From the NCBI GenBank assembly GCA_023432005.1, contig JAEYVF010000025.1, forward strand, positions 1 to 29,830: a stretch of DNA of 29,830 bases, read 5' to 3'. Positions within the stretch are counted from its first letter, which is position 1; each line of letters opens with the position of its first letter. The notes beneath the pieces are model-generated. The model was given only the letters and a program-made list of their open reading frames with translations. It had not been told where the DNA came from and ran no database searches. The translations under genes were made by a program, and so were the position numbers. Origin of the DNA: Actinomycetes bacterium (lineage in GTDB: Bacteria > Actinomycetota > Actinomycetes > Actinomycetales > Microbacteriaceae). Shown piece by piece: positions 15,422 to 22,844 of this stretch.

Positions 15422-17199
15422 CGGCGCAGTCCGACGCGGCAGCCGTGCGGCTGCCCGAGTACCCGCGTCCGCAGCTGAGGCGCGGGGCCTTCACGATCCT
15501 CAACGGCACGTGGGAGCACGCCTTCACCGCGGCGGACGCATCCGAACCCGCCGTGTGGGACGGGGCCATCGTCGTGCCCTTCTCCCCCGAGACCGAGCTC
15601 TCGGGCGTCGGGCGTCAGCTGCAGCCCGATGAGACGCTCTGGTACCGCCGCACCTTCGCGGCCCGGGCCCGCGCCGGCGAGCGCGTCATACTGCACTTCG
15701 GCGCCGTCGATCAGCGCTGCAGCGTGCGCGTGAACGGCGTCGAGGTCGCAACCCACGTCGGGGGCTACCTGCCCTTCTCGGTCGATGTCACGGACGCCCT
15801 GGACGATCGCGACGTGCACGAGCTCGTCGTCGAGGTGCGTGACGCGAGCGACACCTCGTACCACTCGCGGGGCAAGCAGAAGCTCCGCCGCGGGGGCATC
15901 TGGTACACCGCGCAGTCGGGCATCTGGCAGACGGTGTGGCTCGAGACGGTGCCCGAGGTGCACGTCGCGGGACTCCGGATGCGCACGCCCGGCATCCGCG
16001 ACGGACTCGCCGAGGCGATGCTCGAGCTGCGGGTCGAGGCCTCCGACGGGGGCGGGCACCCCGTCGCGGCGACCGTGCTCGCCGACGGCCAGGTCGTCGT
16101 CCGGGCCGATGGCGTCTCGGGCGACGATCTGCGCATCCGGATCCCGGAGCCGCGCACCTGGGCGCCCGAGCATCCGTTCCTCTACGACCTCGAGATCGCC
16201 CTCGGCGACGACCGCGTCGAGAGCTACGTGGGACTGCGCACGGTCGAGGTCGCGCCGGATGCCGCGGGCATGCCGCGCCTGCACCTCAACGGCGCGCCGT
16301 ACCCGCACATCGGCGTGCTCGATCAGGGCTACTGGCCCGGTGGCCTCTACACGGCGCCCGACGACGCGGCGCTCGTGCGCGACATCCAGACCATGAAGGA
16401 CCTCGGCTTCACGATGCTGCGCAAGCACATCAAGATCGAGCCCCTGCGCTGGTACCACCACTGCGACCGCCTCGGCATGCTCGTGTGGCAGGACATGGTC
16501 AACGGCGGGCGCGAGTACACGCCGCGCGTCATCACGCTTCCCGTCGTGCATCCGCGCATCCGCTTCTCCGACACGCGCTACGCGGCGTTCGGGCGAGCGG
16601 ATGCGGAGGGTCGCGCCGAGTTCCTGCGCGAGCTCGACGAGACGATCGAGCTGCTGCGGAACAGCCCCGCCGTCGTCACCTGGGTGCCGTTCAACGAAGG
16701 CTGGGGGCAGTTCGACGCCGCCGAGGTCGCGGCGCGCGTTCGGTCGCTCGACCCCGACCGCGTCATCGACCACGCGAGCGGCTGGCACGACCAGCGCGCG
16801 GGCGACCTCCGCAGCCTGCACGTCTACTTCCAGCCGATCCGACCCGCCCGCTGGTGGGGGCGCGATGGGCGCGCGCTCGTCGTGTCGGAGTACGGCGGCT
16901 ACAACCTGCGCTTGCCGGGCCACGACTACCCCGAGCGCGAGTTCGGCTACCGTCGCGCGAAGGACTCCGCCGAGCTCACGGCGCAGTACGAGCGCCTGCA
17001 CCGTCGCGAGATCATCCCCGCGCTCGAGCGCGGCCTCTCCGCCACGGTCTACACGCAGCTGTCCGACGTCGAGGACGAATCGAACGGCATCCTCACCGCC
17101 GACCGCACCGAGGTGAAGCTGGACGCGGACACCGTGCGGGCCATCAACCACGACATCCGCCGCCGCTTCGCGGCCGTCACCTCTGGAGCACCCGAATGA
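15418..17199 (+). CDS. GH2 glycosidase (beta-galactosidase/beta-glucuronidase-like)
   Basis: Protein of 593 residues, about the size of beta-glucuronidase and much shorter than LacZ. Order: N-terminal jelly-roll (about 30-190; PFSPETELSGVG, LWYRRTFAAR, GIWYTAQSGIWQTVWLE), immunoglobulin-like domain (about 195-290), then the TIM barrel. Acid/base Glu427 lies in WVPFNEGWGQFD and nucleophile Glu491 in VVSEYGGYN. There is no signal peptide, so it works in the cytoplasm on what the MFS protein brings in. The WRWYHHCD-like segment and IKIEPLRWYHHCDRLGMLVW match the GH2 barrel core. Exact sugar unknown; beta-galactoside, beta-glucuronide and beta-mannoside remain possible. Confidence 0.92.
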   Translation: MTAQSDAAAVRLPEYPRPQLRRGAFTILNGTWEHAFTAADASEPAVWDGAIVVPFSPETELSGVGRQLQPDETLWYRRTFAARARAGERVILHFGAVDQRCSVRVNGVEVATHVGGYLPFSVDVTDALDDRDVHELVVEVRDASDTSYHSRGKQKLRRGGIWYTAQSGIWQTVWLETVPEVHVAGLRMRTPGIRDGLAEAMLELRVEASDGGGHPVAATVLADGQVVVRADGVSGDDLRIRIPEPRTWAPEHPFLYDLEIALGDDRVESYVGLRTVEVAPDAAGMPRLHLNGAPYPHIGVLDQGYWPGGLYTAPDDAALVRDIQTMKDLGFTMLRKHIKIEPLRWYHHCDRLGMLVWQDMVNGGREYTPRVITLPVVHPRIRFSDTRYAAFGRADAEGRAEFLRELDETIELLRNSPAVVTWVPFNEGWGQFDAAEVAARVRSLDPDRVIDHASGWHDQRAGDLRSLHVYFQPIRPARWWGRDGRALVVSEYGGYNLRLPGHDYPEREFGYRRAKDSAELTAQYERLHRREIIPALERGLSATVYTQLSDVEDESNGILTADRTEVKLDADTVRAINHDIRRRFAAVTSGAPE

Positions 17200-18188
17200 G
17201 CGAGCGCGAGATCATCGCCCCCGTCGCCCTCTGCCGCCCCGACGGCGGCCTCGACCCGGATGCCGTCGGCTGGAGCCGCCGCCCGCTGCACGACACCTCG
17301 GGGATCGGGCGCGGCCTGCGCGACAAGGGGCGCAACAAGCGGTGGGAGTACTGGGCGATCGTCTCCCCCACGCACATCGTGTCGGTGACGGTGTCGTCGC
17401 TCGACTACGCCGCGGTGCACGGGTTCTGGGTGCGCGACCGCCGCACGGGCGAGACGATCGACCGCGGCCGCATCGGCGGTCCGTGGACGGCGAGCCTGCC
17501 CGGCTCGCTCGGCGACGGGCCGGCGCGCGCGAAGTCCGGCCCGCTCGAGATCGACATCCGCGACGAGGAGGGCGGCACCCGCCTCCGGGCCCGCGCCGAC
17601 GGCCTCTCGGTCGACGTGCTCGCCGAGGCGGACGCCGACCACCAGTCGCTCGCGGACGTCGTGCCCTGGTCGGAGCGCCGCTTCCAGTACACCGTCAAGG
17701 ACGTCGGCCGCCGAGCGGTCGGCACCCTGAAAGTCGCAGGCGAGACGATCGAGCTCGCGGATGCGTGGGCCGTGCTCGACCACGGGCGCGGGCGCTGGCA
17801 CCACGACGTGCGCTGGAACTGGGCGGCCGCGGTCGGTCGCACGGGAGGGCACCAGGTGGGCTTGCAGTTCGGCGCCCGCTGGACCGACGGCACGGGCATG
17901 ACCGAGAACGCCCTCATCGTCGACGGCAACGTCACCAAGATCTCGGAGGACGTGCTGTGGACCTACGACCTCGAGCGTCCGCTCGAGCCGTGGACCATCC
18001 GGGGCACCGACGTCGACCTCACCGTGACGCCCGAGTACGACCACGTCTCGCGCACGAACCTCGGCATCATCGGCACGCGTGGCGACCAGGTGTTCGGCGT
18101 CTTCGACGGCTGGATCCGCGTCGAGGGCGAGCGCATCGAGGTGCGCGACCTCTTCGGCTGGGCCGAGGACGTAGCCAACCGCTGGTGA
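17196..18188 (+). CDS. DUF2804 family protein
   Basis: Protein of 330 residues, third gene of the operon, coupled by ATGA overlap (17196-17199). Features typical of DUF2804: WSRRPLHDT near residue 28, KRWEYWAIVSPTHIVSVTVS, WAVLDHGRGRWHHDVRWNWA in mid-protein and GWIRVEGERIEVRDLFGWAE at the end. No signal peptide or membrane segment. The family is related to lipocalin-like/hydroxyneurosporene-synthase folds and has no proven function that I know of. Its tight coupling to a glycosidase and transporter suggests a role on the same glycoside, for example on its aglycone. It is convergent with the crotonase gene (36-base gap). Confidence 0.88.
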   Translation: MSEREIIAPVALCRPDGGLDPDAVGWSRRPLHDTSGIGRGLRDKGRNKRWEYWAIVSPTHIVSVTVSSLDYAAVHGFWVRDRRTGETIDRGRIGGPWTASLPGSLGDGPARAKSGPLEIDIRDEEGGTRLRARADGLSVDVLAEADADHQSLADVVPWSERRFQYTVKDVGRRAVGTLKVAGETIELADAWAVLDHGRGRWHHDVRWNWAAAVGRTGGHQVGLQFGARWTDGTGMTENALIVDGNVTKISEDVLWTYDLERPLEPWTIRGTDVDLTVTPEYDHVSRTNLGIIGTRGDQVFGVFDGWIRVEGERIEVRDLFGWAEDVANRW

Positions 18189-18224
18189 CGCAGATGGTCG
18201 CCTGCTGCGGCGCTCCTCGGTCGG

Positions 18225-18980
18225 CTACCGCGCGGCGAAGGCGGCCGTGAGGCGGCGGGCGTCGGGGGTGTCGTAGGCGGCTCCGATCGAGCGGGCCTCC
18301 TCGGCGAGCTGCTCCGCGAACGAGCGGTGCGCCGCGTCGCGCACGAGCCGCTTGGCGCGACCGTACGCGGATGCGGCCCCCGCCACCCACGAGCGCGCGA
18401 CGGCCTCCGCGCGCGCCCCGACCTCGGCATCCGGCACGACCTCGGCCGCGAGCCCCCACTCGACGGCCTCGGCGCCCGACAGCATCCGATCGCTCAGCAC
18501 GAGCTGCAGGGCGCGACGCTCACCGACGGCGCGCGCGAGCTGCGCCGAGACCGAGAGGTCGGGGGTGAGGCCGACGTTCGCGTAGCGGCTGCCGAGCTTC
18601 GAGCCCTCGCCGACGACGGCGTAGTCGCCCGCGAGCATGATGCCGAGGCCGCCTCCGACGACGGCACCGTGGGCGGCGACCGCGACGGGCAGCTGCGACT
18701 CGGTGAGAGCCAGGATGCCGCGGTTGATGACCTCGGCGAGCTCCGTCATGCCGGCGCCCGAGTCGAGCTCGACCATCGCGCGCACGTCGCCGCCCGCGCA
18801 GAACGCGGGGCCCGCGCCCTCGAGGAGCACCGCGCGCACGTCGTCGCGCGCGACGACCTCCGCCGTGATCTCGGCCCAGGCGTGGCCCGTCGGGCCGTCG
18901 AAGGCGTTGAGCCGCTCGGGCCGGTTGAGAGTGATGCGGGCGAGGCCCTGATCGACGGACAGCAGGATGGGGTCGGTCAT
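18225..18980 (-). CDS. Enoyl-CoA hydratase/isomerase (crotonase) family protein
   Basis: Protein of 251 residues. The oxyanion-hole segment GPAFCAGGDVRAM (57-69), HGAVVGGGLGIMLAGDY (104-120) and GLTPDLSVSAQLARAVG (137-153) define a crotonase. Both hydratase glutamates appear absent: the first position falls in SRYANVGL and the second in TPDLSVS, where an Asp is present instead. That pattern resembles isomerase-type members such as PaaG, so a double-bond isomerase is more likely than a hydratase. Substrate unknown; no other fatty-acid or aromatic degradation genes are near. Confidence 0.88.
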   Translation of the reverse strand: MTDPILLSVDQGLARITLNRPERLNAFDGPTGHAWAEITAEVVARDDVRAVLLEGAGPAFCAGGDVRAMVELDSGAGMTELAEVINRGILALTESQLPVAVAAHGAVVGGGLGIMLAGDYAVVGEGSKLGSRYANVGLTPDLSVSAQLARAVGERRALQLVLSDRMLSGAEAVEWGLAAEVVPDAEVGARAEAVARSWVAGAASAYGRAKRLVRDAAHRSFAEQLAEEARSIGAAYDTPDARRLTAAFAAR

Positions 18981-18986
18981 GGCGCG

Positions 18987-18992
18987 ACGGTA
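18987..18992 (-). promoter_or_regulatory. -10 box TACCGT, leaderless start
   Basis: Read on the minus strand, TACCGT ends 6 bases before the ATG at 18980. No Shine-Dalgarno sequence lies in between, so transcription probably begins at or next to the start codon. Confidence 0.5.
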
Positions 18993-19016
18993 TCACCGCC
19001 CCGCCGGACCGATCGC

Positions 19017-19784
19017 TCAGTTGAGGGTCGGGGTGTCCTCGGGGATCACGCCGCCTCCGTAGAGCGAGGTGCCGAGGTCGCGCAGCGCGCGCAGGGCCAC
19101 CCGCTGGGTCAGGGGGCCGTAGGAGATGCGGGCCACGCCCATCCGCTCGTACTCGGATGCGGGCAGGGCGCCCGGCAGGCCGATGATCGAGAGCTTGCCG
19201 CCGAAGGCCTCGACGAGCGGTTCGATGAGCTCGGGTGTGGTCGGCCCGGGCACGAAGACGAGCGCGGCGCCCTCCGCGAGGAACGCGCGGCCGCGCGCGA
19301 TCGCCTCGCCGAGCTTCCACTCGACGTCGCCCTCTCCGCGCACGAACGCGTCGGTGCGGGCGTTGAGCTGGAACGCGACCCCCTCCGCCTCGGCGGCGCG
19401 GGTGATCGCCCGCACCCGCGCGACCGCCTCGCCGAGCGGGCGCATCCGGTCCTCGACGTTCGCGCCGACGATGCCGAAGCCGATCGCTCGACGGACGGTC
19501 TCGCCCGGCTCGTCGTACCCGTCGTCGAGGTCGGCGCTCACGGGCAGGTCGACCGCCTCCGCCACGATCCGCGCGCCCTCGAGCGCGAGATCGAGCGGCA
19601 TGCCGCCGTCGGGGTAGCCGTGACTCGCCGCGATCGAGTGGCCGGCCGTCGCCAGGGCGCGCGTGCCGGGGAGGTCGGCGATGACCTTCGCGCTCACGGC
19701 ATCCCACACGTTGACCACCTGCAGGATATCGGGGGCCTCGTGCAGGGCCTGGAGGGTGAGTGCCTTGTCGTGAGCAGTCGTCAT
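19017..19784 (-). CDS. PEP mutase/isocitrate lyase family protein
   Basis: Protein of 255 residues. N-terminal VVNVWDAVSAKVI, ATAGHSIAASHGYPDGG, the metal-binding VSADLDDGYDEP (about 79-90) and GANVEDR (about 107-113), then QLNARTDAF and FVPGPTTPE. These are the alpha/beta-barrel signatures of the isocitrate lyase/phosphoenolpyruvate mutase superfamily. The isocitrate lyase KKCGH motif is absent, so it is not a true isocitrate lyase; methylisocitrate-lyase-like or oxaloacetase-like C-C cleavage of a 2-hydroxy or 2-oxo acid is possible. This 250-residue form is common in bacteria and mostly unassigned. It sits 9 bases after the DUF2200 stop. Confidence 0.88.
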   Translation of the reverse strand: MTTAHDKALTLQALHEAPDILQVVNVWDAVSAKVIADLPGTRALATAGHSIAASHGYPDGGMPLDLALEGARIVAEAVDLPVSADLDDGYDEPGETVRRAIGFGIVGANVEDRMRPLGEAVARVRAITRAAEAEGVAFQLNARTDAFVRGEGDVEWKLGEAIARGRAFLAEGAALVFVPGPTTPELIEPLVEAFGGKLSIIGLPGALPASEYERMGVARISYGPLTQRVALRALRDLGTSLYGGGVIPEDTPTLN

Positions 19785-19790
19785 GCTCCG

Positions 19791-19796
19791 ACGCTA
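19791..19796 (-). promoter_or_regulatory. -10 box TAGCGT overlapping upstream stop codon
   Basis: TAGCGT ends 6 bases before the ATG at 19784. Its first three bases are the TAG stop of the DUF2200 gene (19794-19796), so one triplet may serve both as stop codon and promoter element. Confidence 0.45.
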
Positions 19797-20141
19797 CGCC
19801 GAGCGGAGCACCTTCTGCAGGGCCTTGCCCCGGGCGAGCTCGTCGACGAGCTTGTCGAGGTAGCGGATCCTCTGCATGAGCGGGTCGTCGATCTCCTCGA
19901 CCCTCATGCCGCAGATGACGCCCGTGATGAGCGTCGCCGCGGGGTTGATCCGCGCCCCGTCGAAGAACTCCCGCAGCGTCGTGCCCGCCTCGACGTGGGC
20001 GCGCACCGCGGCGGCGTCATACCCCGTGAGCCACTCGATCACGTCGTCGAGCTCCCGGACCGTGCGGCCCTTCCGCTCGATCTTCTCGACGTAGAGCGGG
20101 TAGATGCGCGCGAAGCTCATCCCGAAGATGCGGTGCTCCAT
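19794..20141 (-). CDS. DUF2200 family protein
   Basis: Protein of 115 residues, full family length. MEHRIFGMSFARIYPLYVEK at the start, then GRTVRELDDVIEWLTGYD, FFDGARINPAATLITGVICG and DPLMQRIRYLDKLVDELARG are the conserved blocks of DUF2200. Cytosolic, mostly helical, no catalytic motif known. The family is widespread and often a lone gene, as here. The ATG has no ribosome-binding site, but TAGCCT lies 6 bases before it. Confidence 0.9.
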   Translation of the reverse strand: MEHRIFGMSFARIYPLYVEKIERKGRTVRELDDVIEWLTGYDAAAVRAHVEAGTTLREFFDGARINPAATLITGVICGMRVEEIDDPLMQRIRYLDKLVDELARGKALQKVLRSA

Positions 20142-20147
20142 GCCGCC

Positions 20148-20153
20148 AGGCTA
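20148..20153 (-). promoter_or_regulatory. -10 box TAGCCT, leaderless start
   Basis: TAGCCT ends 6 bases before the ATG of the DUF2200 gene at 20141, inside the 19-base gap after the cytochrome b-like gene. Confidence 0.45.
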
Positions 20154-20160
20154 ACCCGCG

Positions 20161-21078
20161 TCAGCGACGCCGCATGACGTCGCCGAAGGCCGCCGCGATG
20201 CGGTCGACGATCGCCGGGCGCACGAGCGCCCAGCCCGCCGCGATGACGAGGAGGGCCACCACGAAGATGACGAAGCCCACCCCGTCGGATGCGTCGCGCG
20301 CCGTGAAGATCGCGTTGAGGTTGCGCAGGGCGTCCGTCGCGAGCACGAGCGCGACGTGCGCGACGGTGAAGGCGATGAAGAGCACCATGACGGGCAGGTG
20401 CACGGCCTTCGCGAGCGAGAACGGGTAGGCCGCGTTGAGGCGCGTGGCGTCGCGCGGCCAGAGGGCCGACATCCGCGCGCCCGTGACGATCGCGAGCGGC
20501 GCCGCGACGAACACGACGCCGAAGTAGGAGAGCTGCTGGAGGCTGTTGTAGTTGACCCACGCGTGCTCGAGCGGCCAGTCGAGCGAGGCGTACTGGAGCG
20601 CCGCCGAGAGGGCGTTCGGGATGACCTCCCAGCTCGTCGGCACGATGCGCACCCACTGGCCGGTCGCGAGGAGCAGCACGACGTAGAGCAGGCCGTTGAC
20701 GATCCACAGCGCGTCGAGCGCGAGGTGCACCCACACCGTCATGCTCATGCGGCGCCGGCGGTTGCGGCGCGACGTCCACAGGGCGGGCGGCTGCAGCTCG
20801 AAGCGCGACTGGAGCCCCGTGCGCACGATGAGCACGAGGAAGAAGGCGTTGAAGAAGTGCTGCCACGCGAGCCACGCGGGGAAGCCGACGGGCGCCCACT
20901 CGGGCAGCGGGTAGGAGCCCGGGTTGGCGAACAGGAACTCCTGCACGGGCTCGAGCGTGCGCAGCCAGCGGGCCACGAGCACGACCGCCGCCGCGAGCAC
21001 GACGAGCGCGAGGCCCGCGGCGAGCCACCGGGGCCAACGGATGCGCCGCGCATGGGTCGCTTCCGGCTGGTGGCTCAC
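20161..21078 (-). CDS. Cytochrome b/b6-like membrane protein
   Basis: Protein of 305 residues from the GTG at 21078. Five or so membrane segments: WLAAGLALVVLAAAVVLVA, HFFNAFFLVLIVRTG, VHLALDALWIVNGLLYVVLL, LSYFGVVFVAAPLAIVTGA and VHLPVMVLFIAFTVAHVALV, then one near the C-terminus. His residues in WQHFFNAFF, VWVHLALDALW and AVHLPVMVLFIAFTVAH could hold two b hemes, as in hydrogenase or formate/thiosulfate dehydrogenase cytochrome b subunits. No molybdopterin or FeS partner is next to it. Reading to 21147 is open, but the added part is Gly/Pro-rich with no match; TAGTTT 7 bases before the GTG supports the shorter start. Confidence 0.8.
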   Translation of the reverse strand: MSHQPEATHARRIRWPRWLAAGLALVVLAAAVVLVARWLRTLEPVQEFLFANPGSYPLPEWAPVGFPAWLAWQHFFNAFFLVLIVRTGLQSRFELQPPALWTSRRNRRRRMSMTVWVHLALDALWIVNGLLYVVLLLATGQWVRIVPTSWEVIPNALSAALQYASLDWPLEHAWVNYNSLQQLSYFGVVFVAAPLAIVTGARMSALWPRDATRLNAAYPFSLAKAVHLPVMVLFIAFTVAHVALVLATDALRNLNAIFTARDASDGVGFVIFVVALLVIAAGWALVRPAIVDRIAAAFGDVMRRR

Positions 21079-21085
21079 AGTCTTG

Positions 21086-21091
21086 AAACTA
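21086..21091 (-). promoter_or_regulatory. -10 box TAGTTT before cytochrome b-like gene
   Basis: TAGTTT ends 7 bases before the GTG at 21078, in one of the few AT-richer stretches here. It fits the leaderless pattern and supports the shorter start. Confidence 0.45.
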
Positions 21092-21161
21092 TCCGATCGC
21101 AGGGGCCCGAGAACGGACGGAGGTCCCCCGCCGCCGCGCGAGCGCACGGGGGCGGCTGACG

Positions 21162-21167
21162 TATCGT
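21162..21167 (+). promoter_or_regulatory. -10 box TATCGT, leaderless rlmC
   Basis: TATCGT ends 6 bases before the GTG at 21174, with no ribosome-binding site between. Confidence 0.5.
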
Positions 21168-21173
21168 GACCGG

Positions 21174-22295
21174 GTGCAGTGCGACTACTTCGACGCGGGG
21201 GTGTGCCGCTCGTGCACGCTCATGGGGGTCGACTACGACGCCCAGCTCGCGGGCAAGGTCGCGCACGCCGAGTCGCTCCTCGGCGCGTGGACGGATGCGG
21301 AGTGGCTGCCGCCCGTCCGCTCGCGTCCCGAGGCCTTCCGCAACAAGGCGAAGATGGTGGTCGGCGGCACGATCGAGGCGCCGACCCTCGGCATCCTGGA
21401 TGCCGCGCGCCGTGGCGTCGACCTGCGCGGATGCGGTGTGCTGCCGGGCGGCCTCCGGGCCGCGTTCCCGGCGATCATCGGCTTCATCACGCTCGCCCGG
21501 CTCGAGCCGTACGACGTGCCCGCCCGCCGCGGCGAGCTCAAGCACGTGCTGCTGACCGAGTCGCCCGACGGGCGCCTCATGCTCCGCTTCGTGCTGCGCT
21601 CGACCGAGTCGCTCGCGCGGATCCGCAAGCACCTGCCGATGCTGCTCGCCGAGCTGCCGCAGCTGGCCGTCGTGTCGGTCAACCTGCTGCCCGAGCACAA
21701 GGCCGTGCTCGAGGGCGAGGTCGAGGTGCCCCTCACCGCCGACGAGTCGCTCGCGATGCGGCTCGACGACGTCGTGCTGCACCTCCGGCCCGGCAGCTTC
21801 TTCCAGACGAACACGGAGGTCGCCGCGGGCCTCTACCGGCAGGCACGCGCGTGGATCGACGAGCTCGCCCCCGCGTCCGTGTGGGACCTCTACTGCGGCG
21901 TCGGCGGCTTCGCGCTCCACGTGGCCGCCCCGGGGCGCCGCGTGCTCGGCGTCGAGACGAGCGCGCCCGCCGTCGAGAGCGCGCGCCTCTCGGCCGCCGA
22001 GGCGGGGCTCGTCGACGTCGCGTTCGAGGTGGGCGACGCGACCGCGGTCGGCGGGGCCGACGCGCCGGATGCCGTCATCGTGAACCCGCCGCGGCGCGGG
22101 CTCGGACCGGAGCTGTGCGCGACCCTCGAGTCCTCGAGCGTCGGCGCCGTCGTGTACTCGAGTTGCAACTCCGTCTCGCTCGCGCGCGACCTCGCCGCGA
22201 TGCCGAGCCTGCGCCCGCGCCGCATCCGCGTGTTCGACATGTTCCCCCAGACCGAGCACTACGAGATCATGGTGCTGCTCGAGCGCGTCCAGTAG
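21174..22295 (+). CDS. rlmC: 23S rRNA (uracil-C5)-methyltransferase RlmC
   Basis: Protein of 373 residues, against 375 for E. coli RlmC (RumB). The 4Fe-4S ligands Cys3, Cys11, Cys14 and Cys87 are at the same positions as in the E. coli enzyme, in MQCDYFDAGVCRSC and LRGCGVL. The methyltransferase domain has WDLYCGVGGFALHV (SAM loop, 237-250), VIVNPPRRGLG, nucleophile Cys331 in YSSCNSVSLARD and general base Glu361 or nearby in FPQTEHYE. It should form m5U at position 747 of 23S rRNA. There is no TRAM domain, which separates RlmC from RlmD. Monocistronic, GTG start. Confidence 0.95.
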   Translation: MQCDYFDAGVCRSCTLMGVDYDAQLAGKVAHAESLLGAWTDAEWLPPVRSRPEAFRNKAKMVVGGTIEAPTLGILDAARRGVDLRGCGVLPGGLRAAFPAIIGFITLARLEPYDVPARRGELKHVLLTESPDGRLMLRFVLRSTESLARIRKHLPMLLAELPQLAVVSVNLLPEHKAVLEGEVEVPLTADESLAMRLDDVVLHLRPGSFFQTNTEVAAGLYRQARAWIDELAPASVWDLYCGVGGFALHVAAPGRRVLGVETSAPAVESARLSAAEAGLVDVAFEVGDATAVGGADAPDAVIVNPPRRGLGPELCATLESSSVGAVVYSSCNSVSLARDLAAMPSLRPRRIRVFDMFPQTEHYEIMVLLERVQ

Positions 22296-22332
22296 CACCG
22301 CGCGATCACGGCCGCAACCCCTCCCCGGTTTC

Positions 22333-22361
22333 TTGGCACGCGCCCGGTCCGCTCGCAGGAT
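22333..22361 (+). promoter_or_regulatory. Candidate promoter for small membrane protein gene
   Basis: TTGGCA (22333-22338), a 17-base spacer and CAGGAT (22356-22361). The -35 is good and the -10 is mediocre. It gives a leader of about 30 bases containing GAGAGG, unlike the leaderless genes beside it. Confidence 0.4.
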
Positions 22362-22399
22362 GGTGACCACAGCCCGTTCACCACGAGAGGACCGGCACC

Positions 22400-22759
22400 A
22401 TGACCGCCACGCTCACCCCCGGGAGCTTCGCCCCCGCGTCCTCCTCGCCCGCCGCCGGCATCCGCTGGGCACTCGTCGCCGAGGGCCTCTGGGCGGGCAC
22501 GCGCAACGGCGAGTTCCTCGGCACGGTGGAGTTCACCGGCGGCGCGTTCGAGACCTCCGACCATCGGGGTACACGCGTGGGCCGCTCGCACTCGCTCGCC
22601 GCAGCCCAGCAGCTCGTCGATGCCCCCGCCCCCGAGTTCACGCCCATGCTCACGTGGCGCGACGACCGGCCCTCGCTCGCGGCCGGCTGGTTGGGCTTCG
22701 GCGCCCTCGCTGTCGCGGCCGTGACGATCGCCACTCAGCTCTTCGCCGTCACCGCCTGA
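22400..22759 (+). CDS. Small membrane-anchored hypothetical protein
   Basis: Protein of 119 residues, ATG with GAGAGGAC 9-16 bases upstream. Residues 20-60 form a short beta-rich unit (WALVAEGLWAGTRNGEFLG, VEFTGGAFETSDHRG), reminiscent of small single-domain proteins, and the C-terminus has one membrane segment (WLGFGALAVAAVTIATQLFA). I do not recognise a family. Codon use and GC match neighbours. It lies alone between rlmC and radA with its own promoter-like sequence. Confidence 0.7.
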   Translation: MTATLTPGSFAPASSSPAAGIRWALVAEGLWAGTRNGEFLGTVEFTGGAFETSDHRGTRVGRSHSLAAAQQLVDAPAPEFTPMLTWRDDRPSLAAGWLGFGALAVAAVTIATQLFAVTA

Positions 22760-22832
22760 CGCTCACGGCTGCGACGGCCGCCCCGATCCACCGACCGTCG
22801 GCTCCAGCGTCGTGGCCGTCGGCGGTGCCATC

Positions 22833-22838
22833 TAGGCT
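22833..22838 (+). promoter_or_regulatory. -10 box TAGGCT, leaderless radA
   Basis: TAGGCT ends 6 bases before the ATG at 22845; no ribosome-binding site in between and no clear -35. Confidence 0.5.
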
Positions 22839-22844
22839 GACCGC

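Noticed and set aside
15936..18188. 750-codon frame fusing GH2 and DUF2804
   Set aside because: The DUF2804 part is real, but the upstream part is an Arg-rich off-frame reading of the GH2 gene. The genes are separate and overlap by ATGA.
19017..19784. Isocitrate lyase
   Set aside because: Half the length of isocitrate lyase and without the KKCGH motif; only superfamily level is supported.
21079..21147. N-terminal extension of the cytochrome b-like protein
   Set aside because: The extra 23 residues are a Gly/Pro/Ser-rich run with no membrane or family feature, and a -10-like box lies inside them.
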